A stretch of DNA of 64,000 bases from Gonocerus acuteangulatus (Eukaryota; Arthropoda; Insecta; Hemiptera; Coreidae). This document shows positions 11,966 to 23,979 of the stretch, piece by piece (positions within the stretch are counted from its first letter, which is position 1; each line of letters opens with the position of its first letter). The notes beneath the pieces were generated by a model. That model was not told the origin of the DNA, searched no databases, and saw only the letters and a program-made list of their open reading frames with translations. The stretch covers positions 122,627,929 to 122,691,928 of the forward strand of contig OX328123.1 of the NCBI GenBank assembly GCA_946811695.1, given 5' to 3'. Made by a program: the position numbers and the translations under genes.

Positions 11966-12843
11966 ACCCATACTTAAATTTATAAATCTTACTTTTCTTA
12001 CGTTATTAATAAATTTGTAAATAAAAAAACTGTTCTCATCACTATATGGTGTTTGAATAACAGAAACAAACACAATAAAAGAAACAAAGTGTTTTCATTT
12101 TTCTCATGAAATTCTTTCATGAATGCAACCTCCAAACCTGTATTCCTTCGGAAAGCGTAAAATTGCAATAAAATAATTGAATAACTTTTGTATTTTGTGT
12201 TATTCCAATTTTTATTGTATTACCAAGACTTTCCCGTCATCTGAAAGTGTTGGATTTGACATGAATGAAACCATGTTGACATTATTTTCTCACTTCATTT
12301 TCCTATTTAATATATTCTACCGTGGTTCCTAAAAAGGACCGTGATTCAGAGGGCTTACATCCAATGAAAGGAATATATTTTCCTGCAAACCTCTTATAAT
12401 ATCTCAAAATCTGCGACGATTCTGGCAAGACGATGGCTTGAATGCCAAAAGCAGTCGATTATTTATTTTTATTGAGAATAAATTACAGGCGATTAGTCTC
12501 TGAATAGAAGGAATTTTATTTCGGCACTTATCAGTGAGTTGATTCCCCTTTAGGCATATTTTATAGCGGCTTACAAACCATTTTGACTTAAATGGGTCAC
12601 AACGGTGCGAACTAAGAATAATTAAGTTGTTCTCTTATTTTTGTACCTTTGATTCCAACCGCATGAACGTTTTAATGCCACCTTTAGCGTGTTTCCTCCC
12701 TTCCGAAAGGGTAAAACCTGTTTATTCCCGTTTATTCTAAGATACCTTAAGCTTGCAAGAAATGCTCACGATTCAGGTTTCTACCTGCGGAAGGTTCTCT
12801 AAGGAATAGGCTGTAACCATATTTTATTTTATTTAGATTAAGT
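11966..12843. other. Non-coding stretch upstream of a Penelope-like fragment
   Basis: No gene. The last part, from about 12650, is probably the LTR-like repeat of the Penelope-like element that follows, because the ribozyme motif at 12844 normally lies inside such a repeat. I cannot fix its left boundary. Confidence 0.45.
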
Positions 12844-12884
12844 GCTCCTGAAGAGGCGTCACAGCGACGTGAAACATGTAGAGC
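12844..12884 (+). ncRNA. Hammerhead ribozyme motif (PLE type)
   Basis: The core CTGAAGA lies at 12848-12854 and GAAA at 12871-12874. Helix I is GCTC (12844-12847) with GAGC (12881-12884). Helix II is GCGTC with GACGT around an ACAG loop. Helix III is minimal (AC..GT around AT), and cleavage is predicted after the A of CATGTA at 12880. One unpaired G separates CTGAAGA from helix II. Hammerhead ribozymes are known in the LTR-like repeats of Penelope-like elements, and this one directly precedes PLE coding sequence. Activity is inferred from pairing and not shown. Confidence 0.75.
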
Positions 12885-12952
12885 CTAATAAAAGAGTACA
12901 GAAGAAAGAAAGTGTGTTTTTATAAAATTGACCTTCTGCCACAGATGAATAT

Positions 12953-13800
12953 ATTAAACTATTTAGATCTAACCATCACTAGGGATGGGAATAAACATAC
13001 ATTTGGGAAAACCGTCATCAACAGATATAGTCATTCCCAATTCTTCGTTCCACCATTACTCACACAAATTGTCAGCTATTCATAGCTACATAAATAGACT
13101 TTTAAATATCCCGTTACCGCAAAATAATTACGATAAGGAATTGCAAGAAATTTATCACATAGCAGTGACAAATGGCTATACAACCAGGGAGGTCGATAAA
13201 ATTATAACACGGAAAAAAACAAATAAACTCAAAGCCCAGTTAGATAACAAATTAATTAATCATAGTATTGATAGGTGGTGGTCCATACCGTACCTTGGAG
13301 CATTGTCAGAAAAAATAGCTAATATTTTAAAGAAAACTGGTTTGCGTGTGGCTTTCAAGAGCAATGATAACCTAAAAAATTACATTGTTAGTGTAAAGGA
13401 CCCTGTAGACTTAAGAGACCGCTCAGGGGTTTATAAAATATGCTGTGGAGAGTGTGGCGCATCTTATGTGGGAAGGACTTCTCGGAAGCTAAGGGTACGG
13501 TGCAAAGAGCATTTACGAAAAGGGGAGTCCGTTTTCTATGAACACCTTATAAAGGAGAACCACCTTAAGGCCCCTACGATGACCCTATTAGCCAGAGAAC
13601 ACGACTACAAAAAAGTAAAAATATTAGAAAACATTTTTATTAAATTGGAAACCAGCAAGAAGGATAATTTAAACATCCAACGGGAAGTAGTGTGCCCCTT
13701 TTTGTCAAGTGAACCTCTCCCGTCGTTTATGACTAGTCCCACCCTCACCAGTCCTAGCCCGAACACAGCCCTGGTAACAACTATCACTGCACGGAGGTAG
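12953..13800 (+). pseudogene. Penelope-like element: RT tail plus GIY-YIG endonuclease
   Basis: Reading starts with LDLTITRDGNKHTFG, the end of a PLE reverse transcriptase, and shifts frame near 13007. It then continues as KPSSTDIVIPNSSFHHYSHK for about 270 codons to the stop at 13800. The C-terminal part carries a GIY-YIG nuclease of the PLE type: GVY at residues 148-150, CCGEC, YVG at 161-163, conserved Arg at 170/172, EH at 175-176 and a Glu in ILENIF. The RT catalytic core is absent, so the copy is 5'-truncated directly behind an LTR-like segment with the hammerhead at 12844. Besides the frameshift, the endonuclease frame is intact. Confidence 0.85.
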
Positions 13801-13854
13801 ATATAAGTTCACAATTGTAATTATACATATATTATATAGTTAGCAAAAATATTA

Positions 13855-13985
13855 TGTCCCTTTTGTGTATATGGATGTGTGTATGTATATGTGAGTATGT
13901 GTGTGTCTGTGTGTGTGTAGTCGTATGTATACAAATGTATATGTATCCTTGTGTGTTTGTGTATGTATGTATATATGTGTGTATA

Positions 13986-14034
<49 letters not shown>

Positions 14035-14085
14035 ATATATATATATGTGTGTGTGTGTATATGTGGATATATATGCACATATATG
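13855..14085. repeat. (TG)n/(TA)n microsatellite
   Basis: Purine-pyrimidine alternating GT and TA repeats with short interruptions follow the stop of the PLE fragment. Four overlapping low-complexity ORFs (Tyr, Ile, Val and Cys runs) on both strands are artefacts of the repeat. Confidence 0.95.
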
Positions 14086-14089
14086 GTAT

Positions 14090-14955
14090 TGTAAGGCCCC
14101 GTTTTCCCTTTGGCCTTGTTAAGTGAATAAGGATGAGAGAAAAGGTTGGCTGTCCATCTCTAGAGATGTGAGAACCACGAATCCGCCAACGTTGCGTCTG
14201 GGATGTTGGCACTGCACGTGGCTGATTCGTAAGATTCCTGGAAGATCTAAGACCTGACAAGAGTTTCTAGTTCAATCACCTAGTGCAATCACTAGTGCAA
14301 AAGCAGGAGTGGGGTACAAGGGGTTTAAAAAGAGCTGGCTTACCTCCGACCGGGCAGAGTTTGCATCCGTTCCTGAGACTTCGGCCCAGATGCTGTTCAG
14401 AGGTAGGCCAGTTCCAAATTCTCTATAATATCCCCAAATGATCATATTTGATAACTCTACCTATCTGTCTCTCTCACTCAACCTTTTCTCTCCTCGTAGC
14501 AATGGTTTATGATATTTATGTTTGTATCCTCTGTGTAAATTATAGTTTTAAAAAGGAATTTCCGCTTCTCTAAAATATTTCCCCATTGTCTATATCTCTA
14601 AATCCCGTCCTTGCTAATCAGTCCCTTACAGTATTATAGCTATAGTAATAATACAATATAAAGTTACATTATTTTAAAAAACTTCATTTAGACACCTTAG
14701 TTTATGAATTGTAATTATTTACTAAAAAACTGTAATCTATAACATTATGTTCCAATTTTTACTATTACCGTTTGCTTCATATATTCTAACTATTAATTAT
14801 AACATTATGTTCTAATCTATACTTTCACCGTTTGCTTTATAAATTCTAACTATTAATTAGAATAATTAGACTAATTACTGTCCAACAACAGTCAAACAAT
14901 ATTAATTGTTATTAAGGAGTCAAACAATATTAATGCATGTTTTTATTTGTTGTTA
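14090..14955. other. Non-coding stretch between two ribozyme-bearing segments
   Basis: 14090-14440 is GC-richer than its surroundings and may be the untranslated part of a retroelement, possibly a PLE LTR-like repeat. From about 14640 two similar 70-base segments containing CTATAACATTATGTTC are repeated, at about 14735-14790 and 14795-14860. No coding sequence was recognised. Confidence 0.4.
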
Positions 14956-14995
14956 GCACCTGATGATGGCACATTTGTGTTGAAAGGCCTAGTGC
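14956..14995 (+). ncRNA. Hammerhead ribozyme motif
   Basis: Canonical core CTGATGA at 14960-14966 and GAAA at 14982-14985. Helix I is GCAC (14956-14959) with GTGC (14992-14995). Helix II is GGCAC with GTGTT around ATTT. Helix III comes from GGCC, with predicted cleavage after GGCCTA at 14991. One unpaired T follows CTGATGA. The helix III loop differs from the CATGTA type at 12844, so this is a different family. It is followed by AATAAAG, consistent with a short retroelement 3' end. Confidence 0.72.
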
Positions 14996-15059
14996 AAAAT
15001 AAAGAAAATTTGTGGGAAGACTGAATTTTGTTTCCACCCTCTGGAATTAAGCATCCCCA

Positions 15060-15075
15060 CTACCGGAAAACCTCA

Positions 15076-15121
<46 letters not shown>

Positions 15122-17396
15122 TATTTGTCTGTTCGCTCATTTCTGGCTTCCCTAATGGTCCGATTGTGATGGAATTTGGTACAAAAGTCCGTCTTCCAAT
15201 TTGAAAGGTCAAGTTCGTTAACCAGCAGAATCCGCCCACTGGAAGATGGCGTTTGGGGCGAAATTCGCGCAAACAAAATCGTAACGCTTACGTTTTTGAG
15301 TCCATAAGCTTGTAAGTACTCGTTTTATAGGCTTCTTGGGCTAGGAAAACGAATGAAACCATTTTCAAGGCCGTTTTCTTTAACCGTTTTCGAGAAAATT
15401 GGAAAAATAATTTTTGAATACCGTTTTTGGTTTGGGTACTTAGAATCAATGGATTCAGTTGAAACATTTTCTGCATGTTCTAATTTCATTAAAACTATGT
15501 TGAAATTTTGGTTACGTTTGGAGTTAAGGAAGGGTTAGAATAAAATATTTTATTAACAGACATAAAAAGTTTTGGTAACTTTGTATACTTTCCTCAATAT
15601 TTCGAAAAAGGTTGAGAATATTGGCAAACGCAGAGTTACCATGCGAAAGCTTACTAAATGTTCTACAAAAATGGTTCTGATGAAAGTTTTGATTAGGCGA
15701 TGTCAATCGGAGAAATAAGTGCTTAAACTTTGAAGTAATTGATTTCGTTTATTCGAACGGTTCTTTTTGTTTGTTTTTATTCTTTGTTGTTTTTTCATTG
15801 CTTATAGTTAGATAATGTATTTGACAATATAACAGATTAATTAAAATAAGAAAAACAATTCATTGTTAAAAATATATCAGGCTGTACCGTATGAAATGTC
15901 AGTTTTGGATTTGCCGATTTCCTTCAAATGTCTTGAAACTGTCGAGGCTCCTACTACGAGATCTTTGGCATATTCCCTAGTGTTTGCAATTGCTTATAGT
16001 AGTCAAATGTATTTGCCAATAAAACAGGATACGTATAATTAGAAACGATGTTTTATTTTTGCGGAATCTTGGGATTCTCAGATGCCGTATGAATATCTAT
16101 TAGGCCCCCTTCGTAGATTTTCCTTAATATCTCGAAAAGGGTTAGGAAATCGTGGTAAGTAAAATATAACAGTTCGAAAGCTTACTGAATTCTCCACAAA
16201 AAATGTTTTGAAGAAATGTTTGATGGAGTTTCGTTTATTTAAACGGATCTATTTGTGTGTTTCCCGCAGTTTTTGTTTTCACTTTTTTTGTACTTGCTTA
16301 TAGCAGTCAAATGTATTTGTCAGTAAACAGGATACGTATAATTAGAATCAATATTTTGTTTGTTAGAATTCAAAGATGCCGTATGAATATCTAGATTACA
16401 GTACTGGTGTTGAATTGTTCTAAGTATTCCCTATTTTCATCTGTTGCCGATAGTTTTTTATTGTTAGTAGTTTTTTCTTATTGATTGTAGAATATAAATC
16501 TATTTGGCTATAAAACAGGATACGTAAAATTAGTAACAATATTTCGGAGATTTCTGAGCGAAATGCCTTTAAGATTTTCTACCACCACGAACGGCGTTTT
16601 TCCTCTATTTTTATCCACTAGATAGGCTTTATTTGGCATATTATTCTATATATGTTTTATTTAGCAGGGGATTCTGATGAAATTTCGTGTTTTTGCTGTG
16701 GATTTTAATTACGATGTGTCTAAGATTGGGTAACATTAGCGAATCTACATAGTTAAGAACCGACGACGGAGGTTGACTTCTTGCTATGATTTAGTCTACA
16801 TATCTATATTAAGTCCTAAATCCAAAAAATAAACTTCACAACGGTTAGATACTATGAGGGAATGGGGAGTGGGGTCAGTGCCCGTACAAACATAAGGTCC
16901 GCAGGATATTTACCTGCTAAAAGTTAATCCTCAAGAGCTGTAAATATACCCCCAGGTATCTGCCGACACAAATACAAAGCCTAGGCGGAGAGCACCCTCC
17001 GCTTTTTTTTTGTTGCTTTTTTTAATTTTTTAATTGCTTATAGTTGGATAATGTATTTGACAATAAAACTGGTTAAGTAAAATAACAAAAACAATTTATT
17101 GTTAGAAATATAGATTTCCAAGATTCCAAGACCTTGTAACTAGCGGGACCTAGTGTTAGCCGACCCTTCCAGGTAAGATCGTATATCATGTCCTTTCAAG
17201 ACCTTTCAAGACTTTACTACACACAGGAATGGCGTTAGTGACCTTAAGGGTTGACACGCCATTATAATAATTAATTAAAAAAAAAAGACTGGTGGAACCA
17301 AAATAATAACTGCATCTATTTTAATCTTTCCAAATTAGACTAGGGATATGAACGGAACCGCGCTAAGATGATGCAGTTCCTGCGAGACAGACTTTT
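15060..17396 (-). repeat. Family A copy on the minus strand, lacking its 3' hairpin
   Basis: Reading on the minus strand, the left end starts near 17396. The subterminal TTAGCGCGGTTCC is the complement of 17354-17366. The internal modules follow, and the copy stops in the (TA)n tract at 15079-15125. The GCG-CTAA hairpin end is missing, replaced by unrelated sequence at 15060. About 16560-17000 does not match other copies and contains a GC-richer block at 16860-17005, which suggests an inserted or divergent segment. No protein gene is supported; ORFs here are shadows of the repeat. Confidence 0.75.
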
Positions 17397-18352
17397 TGGT
17401 TTGGGAACTTAAAATCATGGGATTCAGTTGAAACATTTTTTGCATGTTCGAATTTCATCAAAACTAATATGTTAAAATTTTGGTTACCTTTGGAGTTAAG
17501 GAAGGATTAGAATAAAATATTTTATTAACAGATATGAAAAGTTTTGGGAACTTCGTATACTTTCCCTAATATCTCGAAAACGGTTGGGAAATTGTGATAA
17601 GAGGTCAGAAACTATTTGAAAATCTAAAATCTCTACAAAAAAAGATTCTAAAACACTAATACGTTCAAATTTTGGTTACGTTTGGAGAAAAGAAAGGGTT
17701 AGACAATCTTGGGAAGCAGAAGGGGTGACAATCTTGGGAAGCAGAAGGTTACCATTCGAAAGCTTACTAAATGCTCTACAAAAAAGGTTCTAAAGAAAGT
17801 TTTAATTAGGCGATGTCAATCGGAGAAATAAGTGCTTAAAACTTTAAAGTAATTGATTTCGTTTATTCGAACGGTTCTTTTTGTCTGTTTTTATTCCTTG
17901 TTATTTTTTAATTGCTTATAGTTGGATAATGTATTTTACAATAAAACAGATTAAGTAAAATAAGAAAAACAATTTATTGTTAGAAATATAGCTTGCCAAG
18001 AGAAAGAGATTCGATGACGTCTTTTGAATATTTTCAAGTGCCTTTATGCTGTTGGTTTTTTTATTTTATTTTTTAATTGATTTTATTTGTAGAATTATTA
18101 TCTACTATAGTAAAAGAACACAAGAAAATGTGAAAATTTTGATAGTTTCCAATGCATTGAAACGTATGAAATGAAGTATCTGTAGAAGGGGATTCTAGAG
18201 TCTGTCGGACCCGACCAGGTAAAGTCATAAATCCCTTTGAACAAAGGCCGAGCAAAATATTATCTGTTTCTATTTTAAGCTTTTCAAATGATAATAGGCA
18301 TATGAACGGAACCGCGCTAAGATGATGCAGTTCCTGCGAGTCGGACTTTTTT
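17397..18352 (-). repeat. Second family A copy, joined head to tail to the previous one
   Basis: The left end on the minus strand begins near 18352. TTAGCGCGGTTCC is the complement of 18308-18320, and the upstream block contains GTCCGACTCGCAGGAACTGC. The unit ends at 17397 in the middle of the internal module (after GTACCCAAACC complement-wise), exactly where the left end of the next copy begins. That is either insertion of one copy into another or a tandem product. Confidence 0.75.
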
Positions 18353-18950
18353 CTGCTGATATTATTGTACTAGACCAAATAACTGATAGCAATAATGAAT
18401 CGCGTTGATATTATACCACACCGATGTACGGAATACAGCCAATTAAATTACAGCTGGTCCAGTGATCCAAGATATGCTAATCAACTGTCACAAGGCAATA
18501 GATTGTTGGAGGATAGGCCGAACCACAGCTGATTGAATAGGCACAAGCACCGCATTGATAACGGCAATGGAATGGTTATTGTGTATTTACATGTGCACAA
18601 TTGATATGATCTTGGGCCTAAAGGTGCGTTATTAGATTGCTCATCAAATATCAGGCTGACGTCTTTCTCATTGAAATATTAGCGCGTTTCCTATTCCTCC
18701 ATATTGAAGAAAACCCGCTTGTTTTATTCACTCGATAACGCAGTCCAGGACTGTTGACGTTTGACAAGATACAAATCAGGAAGACATTATTCGTTAAAAT
18801 GAATGTACTGTATCTAATTCTCTCTCCCATCGATAGACCTGAAGATGGCTTGTTATTGATGCCGAAACATCGGCAAAAAAATATAATTTCTAATAAAAAA
18901 TTGCTATAAAAAAATGGTCGTATAAATAGAATTTTTTTTAATAAATGTAA
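18353..18950 (+). repeat. Probable PLE LTR-like fragment
   Basis: No coding sequence. The segment ends in a hammerhead-like motif (18836-18874) followed by an A-rich tail with AATAAAAAATT, as in the LTR-like repeats of Penelope-like elements. Its left boundary is where family A ends at 18352. Assignment rests on the ribozyme-like motif. Confidence 0.4.
18836..18874 (+). ncRNA. Degenerate hammerhead-like motif
   Basis: Core CTGAAGA at 18839-18845 and GAAA at 18864-18867, with helix II reduced to GGC with GCC. The 3' part CATCGG resembles the CGTCGG of the better copy at 49033, but helix I pairs poorly. It is likely a decayed member of the same family. Confidence 0.4.
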
Positions 18951-20092
18951 CTAGCTGACTAACCGTGCTTCACAACGGCCGATAAGTAGTTTTTATATTG
19001 TGTTAAATAAGGTATGAGCAAAATAAACGCTACTACATAATTTTGTAAAGCTTATTATTGACGGTGCTTGTTTCCATTTGGGGGTAAACAGAGGCAAATT
19101 CACGTTGAAATGAATAACTAACAACTTTAAATGAATAACTAACAACTTTGAAGTTTTAATCACTCATCTCTTTGATTAACATCGCCCCACCAAACATTAC
19201 AACAGAATCTTTTTAGTAGAGAATTTAGTAACCTTTCGAATAGCCGCCTTCCACTTACTACGATTTCCCAACCGTTTTCGAGATATTTTAGAAAATATAC
19301 TGAGATCCGAAAACTCTGTATCACCATTAATACAATTTTTTTCCATATACCTCTTACCTCTAAACGATAACAAAGTTTAAATATCTTAGATTAGATGAAT
19401 GCCAAATACCTGGTTCAAGTATCAAGTGAACCAATCATCGTTTCTGAATACCCAAACAGAAAATTCGTTTGGAAAAGTATTTCTATCACTTTTTCTCGTA
19501 AATGGTTACAGAAATCGCTTAAAAATGGTTTCATTCGTTTTTCTACGTTAAGGAACCTATTAACGAGACCCTGCAAGCATATGGACTCGAAGATGTAAGC
19601 GCTCCGATTTTTTCGGGCAAAAAAGGGCCCGGGATATTATTACCTCGGATGGACCATCACCAGGTACATCGTAAACTCTATGGGGAACAAGTTGAAATGT
19701 ACCGCACTTAAAATAGTAATTTATTCCCTCATAGCGTAAACTTTATGAGGGACAGTTTATTTCTAGTAATTGAAGGTCTTCCATCATAGTTGAAATTAAC
19801 CTCAATTAAAAATAATACTATGAAATAGATAATGTACGGCAACAGCTGTTCTCTATCGTCCTAGCAACGCATGCTAGCTAGGCTTGCCTGCTCTAACCAA
19901 CTAAAACTTTAAACCCCTCTAAAAATACTTAAAAATTCGAATATCAAAAAATCCTTTCTTAGCGAGCGTCTACGTTCTATAATGAGTGTCCAAGCAAAAT
20001 TTCAAATTTTTCTGTCGAGCGGTTTGGGCTGGGGGATGATAGGTCAGTGAGTGAGTGAGTCAGTCAGTGGTATTTGATAAGTATATAGTAGA
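18951..20092 (-). mobile_element. Helitron-like non-autonomous element (candidate)
   Basis: Read on the minus strand, the segment would begin TC-TACTATATACTTATC (20092 downward) with GACTGACTCACTCACTC close behind. It would end in GTCAGCTAG at 18951, a CTRR terminus followed by T as expected for Helitrons. The upstream base is G and not the usual A, so the 5' boundary is uncertain. A diverged family A copy is nested at 19080-19620. No helicase or Rep sequence is present. Confidence 0.45.
19080..19620 (+). repeat. Diverged family A internal copy
   Basis: Landmarks TTTAGTAACCTTTCGAATAG, ACGATTTCCCAACCGTTTTC, GTTTCATTCGTTTTTCTACG and GGACTCGAAGATGTAAGCG follow the family A order with many substitutions. 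The left end, the (TA)n tract and the 3' hairpin are absent. Confidence 0.7.
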
Positions 20093-20589
20093 CAAATGTT
20101 TTATAAATTTTCATAAAAACTAATAAATATTTTTGGCCAAAAAATAATTTAACTAACATTAAAAGAGGAAAGATAGAAAATAATCGGGTATGCATCTTGT
20201 GCTTTTGTGTGTGTTTGTATACCTATGTATAGATGTGTTTATATGTGTGTGCAAGTGTTAGCTTGTGCCCGAATGTATATGAGCATTATTGAGATAGATT
20301 TTACTTTTTGGTTCTCAAATTTTTACAGAAATCAACTTGAAAATTAATCAACTTTTTTTGTACCAATTGAACATACGTGTGATGGTTAATTTTTGTCGCT
20401 AGTTGGTCATGCACCCACTACTGTTTTTTTTTTTTTTTTTTTTTTGTTTTTTTTTGTTTTTTTTAATCGTATGAAGAATATTGTATATTTTTTCTGAATA
20501 TTTAAAAATCAATCACGCAATTCCAAATATCGTCAATTCATGTCGTCATTATACCGAGTCCCTATACTGGAGCAACATCAGGTACAGAC
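20093..20589. other. Non-coding stretch
   Basis: GT-rich low-complexity sequence at about 20195-20270 and a long T-rich run at about 20423-20464. No gene recognised. Confidence 0.55.
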
Positions 20590-21335
20590 GTTTCTGGAAG
20601 CATTTCAAGTGATATAATACCACCTTCAAAACCCTTCAAAAAATTGAAAATTGAAAATTCTCGTCCAGTAGCAATTATACCAATAATATCAAAAATATTT
20701 GAGCAAGCCATAAGTACAAGACTAGTAAGCTGGATTGAACAAAAAAGCATTCTTGCAGAAAATCAATATGGTTTCCGTAAAAAGAAATCGGCCGTTAATG
20801 CAATAATAAGACTGACAAATGAAATTAGGGAAAAAATAGACAAGAAAGAAAAATGTATAGCTATATTTGCTGATCTTTCAAAAGCATTCGATCTGGTTGA
20901 TCATGAAATATTAATAAAAATATTACAGGCTTTTGGTATTCGAGGAAACGCAAAAAACCTTTTAGAATCGTATCTAAATAATACGAAGCAATATGTGGTA
21001 GTAAATAGCGATTGCAATAGATCAGAAATGAAAAATGTAAAGAGAGGTGTCCCACAAGGTTCTGTATTGGGTCCGCTGCTTTTCCTACTCTACATAAATG
21101 ACTCAGTGTCTTATTTAGAAAATGTTAAAGTTTTTCTCTATGCAGATGACGTAAGAATTTTTGTTTCGGGAAAGACACATGAAGAAGTTAAAAGGACATC
21201 AGAACAGACACTAGACAAACTGGATACATGGATCAAAAGTAATAAATTAAAACTTAATATAGAAAAAACAAAATATATACATTGTTCAGCAATAGGAACA
21301 AATGAAAAATCTTTAGATATAGCTATTGATCAAAC
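20590..21335 (+). pseudogene. Non-LTR retrotransposon RT fragment (CR1/jockey group)
   Basis: The reading carries ordered RT blocks: IENSRPVAIIPIISKIFEQ, then GFRKKKSAVNAI, motif A FADLSKAFDLVDH, motif B GVPQGSVLGPLLF, catalytic YADD, then a thumb-like DTWIKSNKLKLNIEKTKY. This order is typical of CR1 and jockey-group LINE reverse transcriptases, which copy element RNA at the nicked target. The catalytic aspartates are intact. There is no endonuclease upstream, and at about 21336 the frame runs into the left end of family A, so the element was cut by a later insertion. The true 3' part is not found after that insertion. Confidence 0.85.
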
Positions 21336-22785
21336 AAAAAGTCCGATTCGCAGGAACTGCGTCATCTTAGCGCGGTTCCGTTCTTATCTTTAGTGTTTAT
21401 GAAGGCATAAAATAGAAACAGTTATTACTTTGTTTATATCAATAGCGAAACACCTATCCAAATGAAATCTCAAACAAACCAGTCTTGAAAGGTCTTGATT
21501 TACAATCTTACCTGTATGGGTCAGCTATCCCATAAGTCGGTCAGAAAGGCCTCCACTCAGAGGCATTTGGAAAGCCTTGGGATCTCTCTCTTTGAACGCT
21601 ACATTTTTAACAATAAATTGATCTTCTAATTTTACTTAATCTGTTTTATTGTCAAATACATTATCGGACTATAAGCAATTTAAAAATAACAAGGAATAAA
21701 ACAGAAAAAAAGAACAGTTCGAATAAACGAAATCAATTAATTTAAAGCTTTAAGAACTTTTTTCTCCGATTGACATCGCCTAATTAAAACTTTCTTCAGA
21801 ACCTTTTTTGTAGAGCATTTAGTAAGCTTCCGAATGGTAATCTTCCGCTTTCGAGATACTAACGAAATTATACAAAATTACCAAAACTTTTTCTGTCTGT
21901 TAATAAAATATTTTATTCTAACCCTTCCTTTACTCTAAACGTAACAAAAATTTCAGCATATTAGTGTTGATGAAACTCGAACATGCAGAAAATGTTTCAA
22001 CTGTATCCCATAATTCTAAGTGAAAAGCTATATATCTTGGAAATCCATATCTCTAACATTAAATTGTTTTTCTTATTTTTCTTAACCTGTTTTATTTTCA
22101 AATACATTATCCAACAATAAGCAATTAAAAAATAACAAGGAATAAAAAACAGACAAAAAGAACAGTTCGAATAAGCGAAATCAATTACTTTAAAGTTTTA
22201 AGCTCTTATTTCTCCGATTGACATCGCCTAATCAAAACATTCATTAGAACCTTTTTTTAGAGCATTTAATATGCTTTCTTATGGTATTCTTTCGTTTACC
22301 AAGATTCTCAACCTTTTTCGAAATATTAAGGAATGTATACAAAGTTACCAAAACTTTTTATGTCTGTTAATAAAATATTTTATTCTAACCCTTCCTAAAC
22401 TCCAAACGTAACAAAAATTTCAACATATTAGTTTTAATGAAAGTAGAACATGCAGAAAATGATTCAACTGAATCCCATGATTCTAAGTACCCAAACCAAA
22501 AACGGTATTCGAAAACTATTTTTCCGATTTTCTCGAAAACGGTTATAGCTATCGCCTTGAAAATGGCTTCATTCGTTTTCCTAGCCCAAGAAGAGTACTT
22601 ACAAGCTTATGAAGTCAAAAACGTAAGCGTTACAATTGTTTTTGCGCGAATTTCGCCCCAAACGCCATCTTCCAGTGGGCGGATTCTGCTGGTTAACGAA
22701 CTTGACCTTTCAAATTGGACGACGGATTTTTGTACCAAATTTCATCACAATCGGACCATTAGGGAAGCCAGAAATGAGCGAACAG

Positions 22786-22856
<71 letters not shown>

Positions 22857-22992
22857 AATTTGAGCCACCGTTATTTTCGGTTTCTAGGTGTTCTGAAACG
22901 CGAAATTTTCTAGTCGGCACTTCCGGATTGTTTCATTGTATCAACAATATAAGCGGGGTTCCTCCCTATGGGGGAGGGAGGAACCACGCTAA
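21336..22992 (+). mobile_element. Full-length family A element (Helentron/HINE-like)
   Basis: The left end is AAAAAGTCCGATTCGCAGG. The subterminal TTAGCGCGGTTCC lies at 21367-21379, and the usual internal modules follow. The (TA)n tract lies at about 22791-22853. The 3' hairpin at 22957-22985 pairs GGTTCCTCCCT with AGGGAGGAACC, and CTAA is at 22989-22992. Inverted subterminal repeats, a central microsatellite and a 3' stem-loop before CTRR match the published architecture of Helentron-associated elements (HINE, DINE-1). There is no coding capacity. It sits inside the LINE RT at 20590-21335. Other interpretations, such as a TIR-type MITE, remain possible. Confidence 0.7.
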
Positions 22993-23979
22993 AAAGTCCA
23001 AATTTTCCGAATTCATTATGCTATTTGCGGGACGTTTTCAGGGGGTTAGCCCCTATTTCAATTCCTATGTAAAGCTGCTCTTATTTATTTATTCTTGACT
23101 ACCCGCGAAAAAGGCGACTCGCCCAATATAAAAATTAAACATATCTAGAAATACAAAATTGAAATTACAACATTACATATCTATATATATAAAAATCACG
23201 TGTCTGTTTTTCTGTTTTTCTGTTTGTTTGTTCCTTATACAAATCCACATCGTTTGACTGATATTGACCAAACTTCGCACATAGATACGTCTTGATCCGG
23301 GAAATCTCGTAGTCTAGCTCAAAATCTTCTAGGATTCACAGTTCGGGAGTTACGCCTTCGAAAATGTCATTTATGAAGGAGTAAATTCTCCGAAATAGCC
23401 ATTTTCTTCCAGTGTTGCAACTTCTTCAAAGAAGAAAGGCAATACAAAACTTTTTTTTTTTTTTGGGCGAAAAGTTTTTCTTTTGCAAAATAACTGATTA
23501 CTTTTATTTTGTTTATATTGTTTGTTTATCTAAATGGTAGGTTTATATTCTCAGAGTTTGGACAAGATCTGATTTTAAGATCAATTTTCTTAATATCAGA
23601 TCAATTTTCTTCATATCAAATCTATTTTGATTTGATTGCCTAGGGCAACACTGCTCTAACCAGAAAATGGAGTAATATCGTATAAGTAAGTATATCATAA
23701 AAATGTTCTGTGTTTATCTAATCATAATTTGGACTAATATCATATAAGTAAGTATTCATGTTTCTATTCAAAACTTCAATATTTTCAATACTTTTATTAA
23801 GAGGCGCTTTTATATTATTTCTATAGTAGAGAAGGAAGGTTGCAATGTCGGTTATAGTATTCGGTATCTCTCACTCGCTTTTCTGTTTAATGAATAAATG
23901 AATATGTACTGGTATTTGATGGAGAGGGTTTTAGTATGTGGAAAAACACTTAACTTTTTTATTGATACTGATGAAGTGT

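Noticed and set aside
13821..14260. Several long ORFs on both strands rich in Tyr, Ile, His and Thr or Val and Cys
   Set aside because: They are translations of the TG/TA microsatellite.
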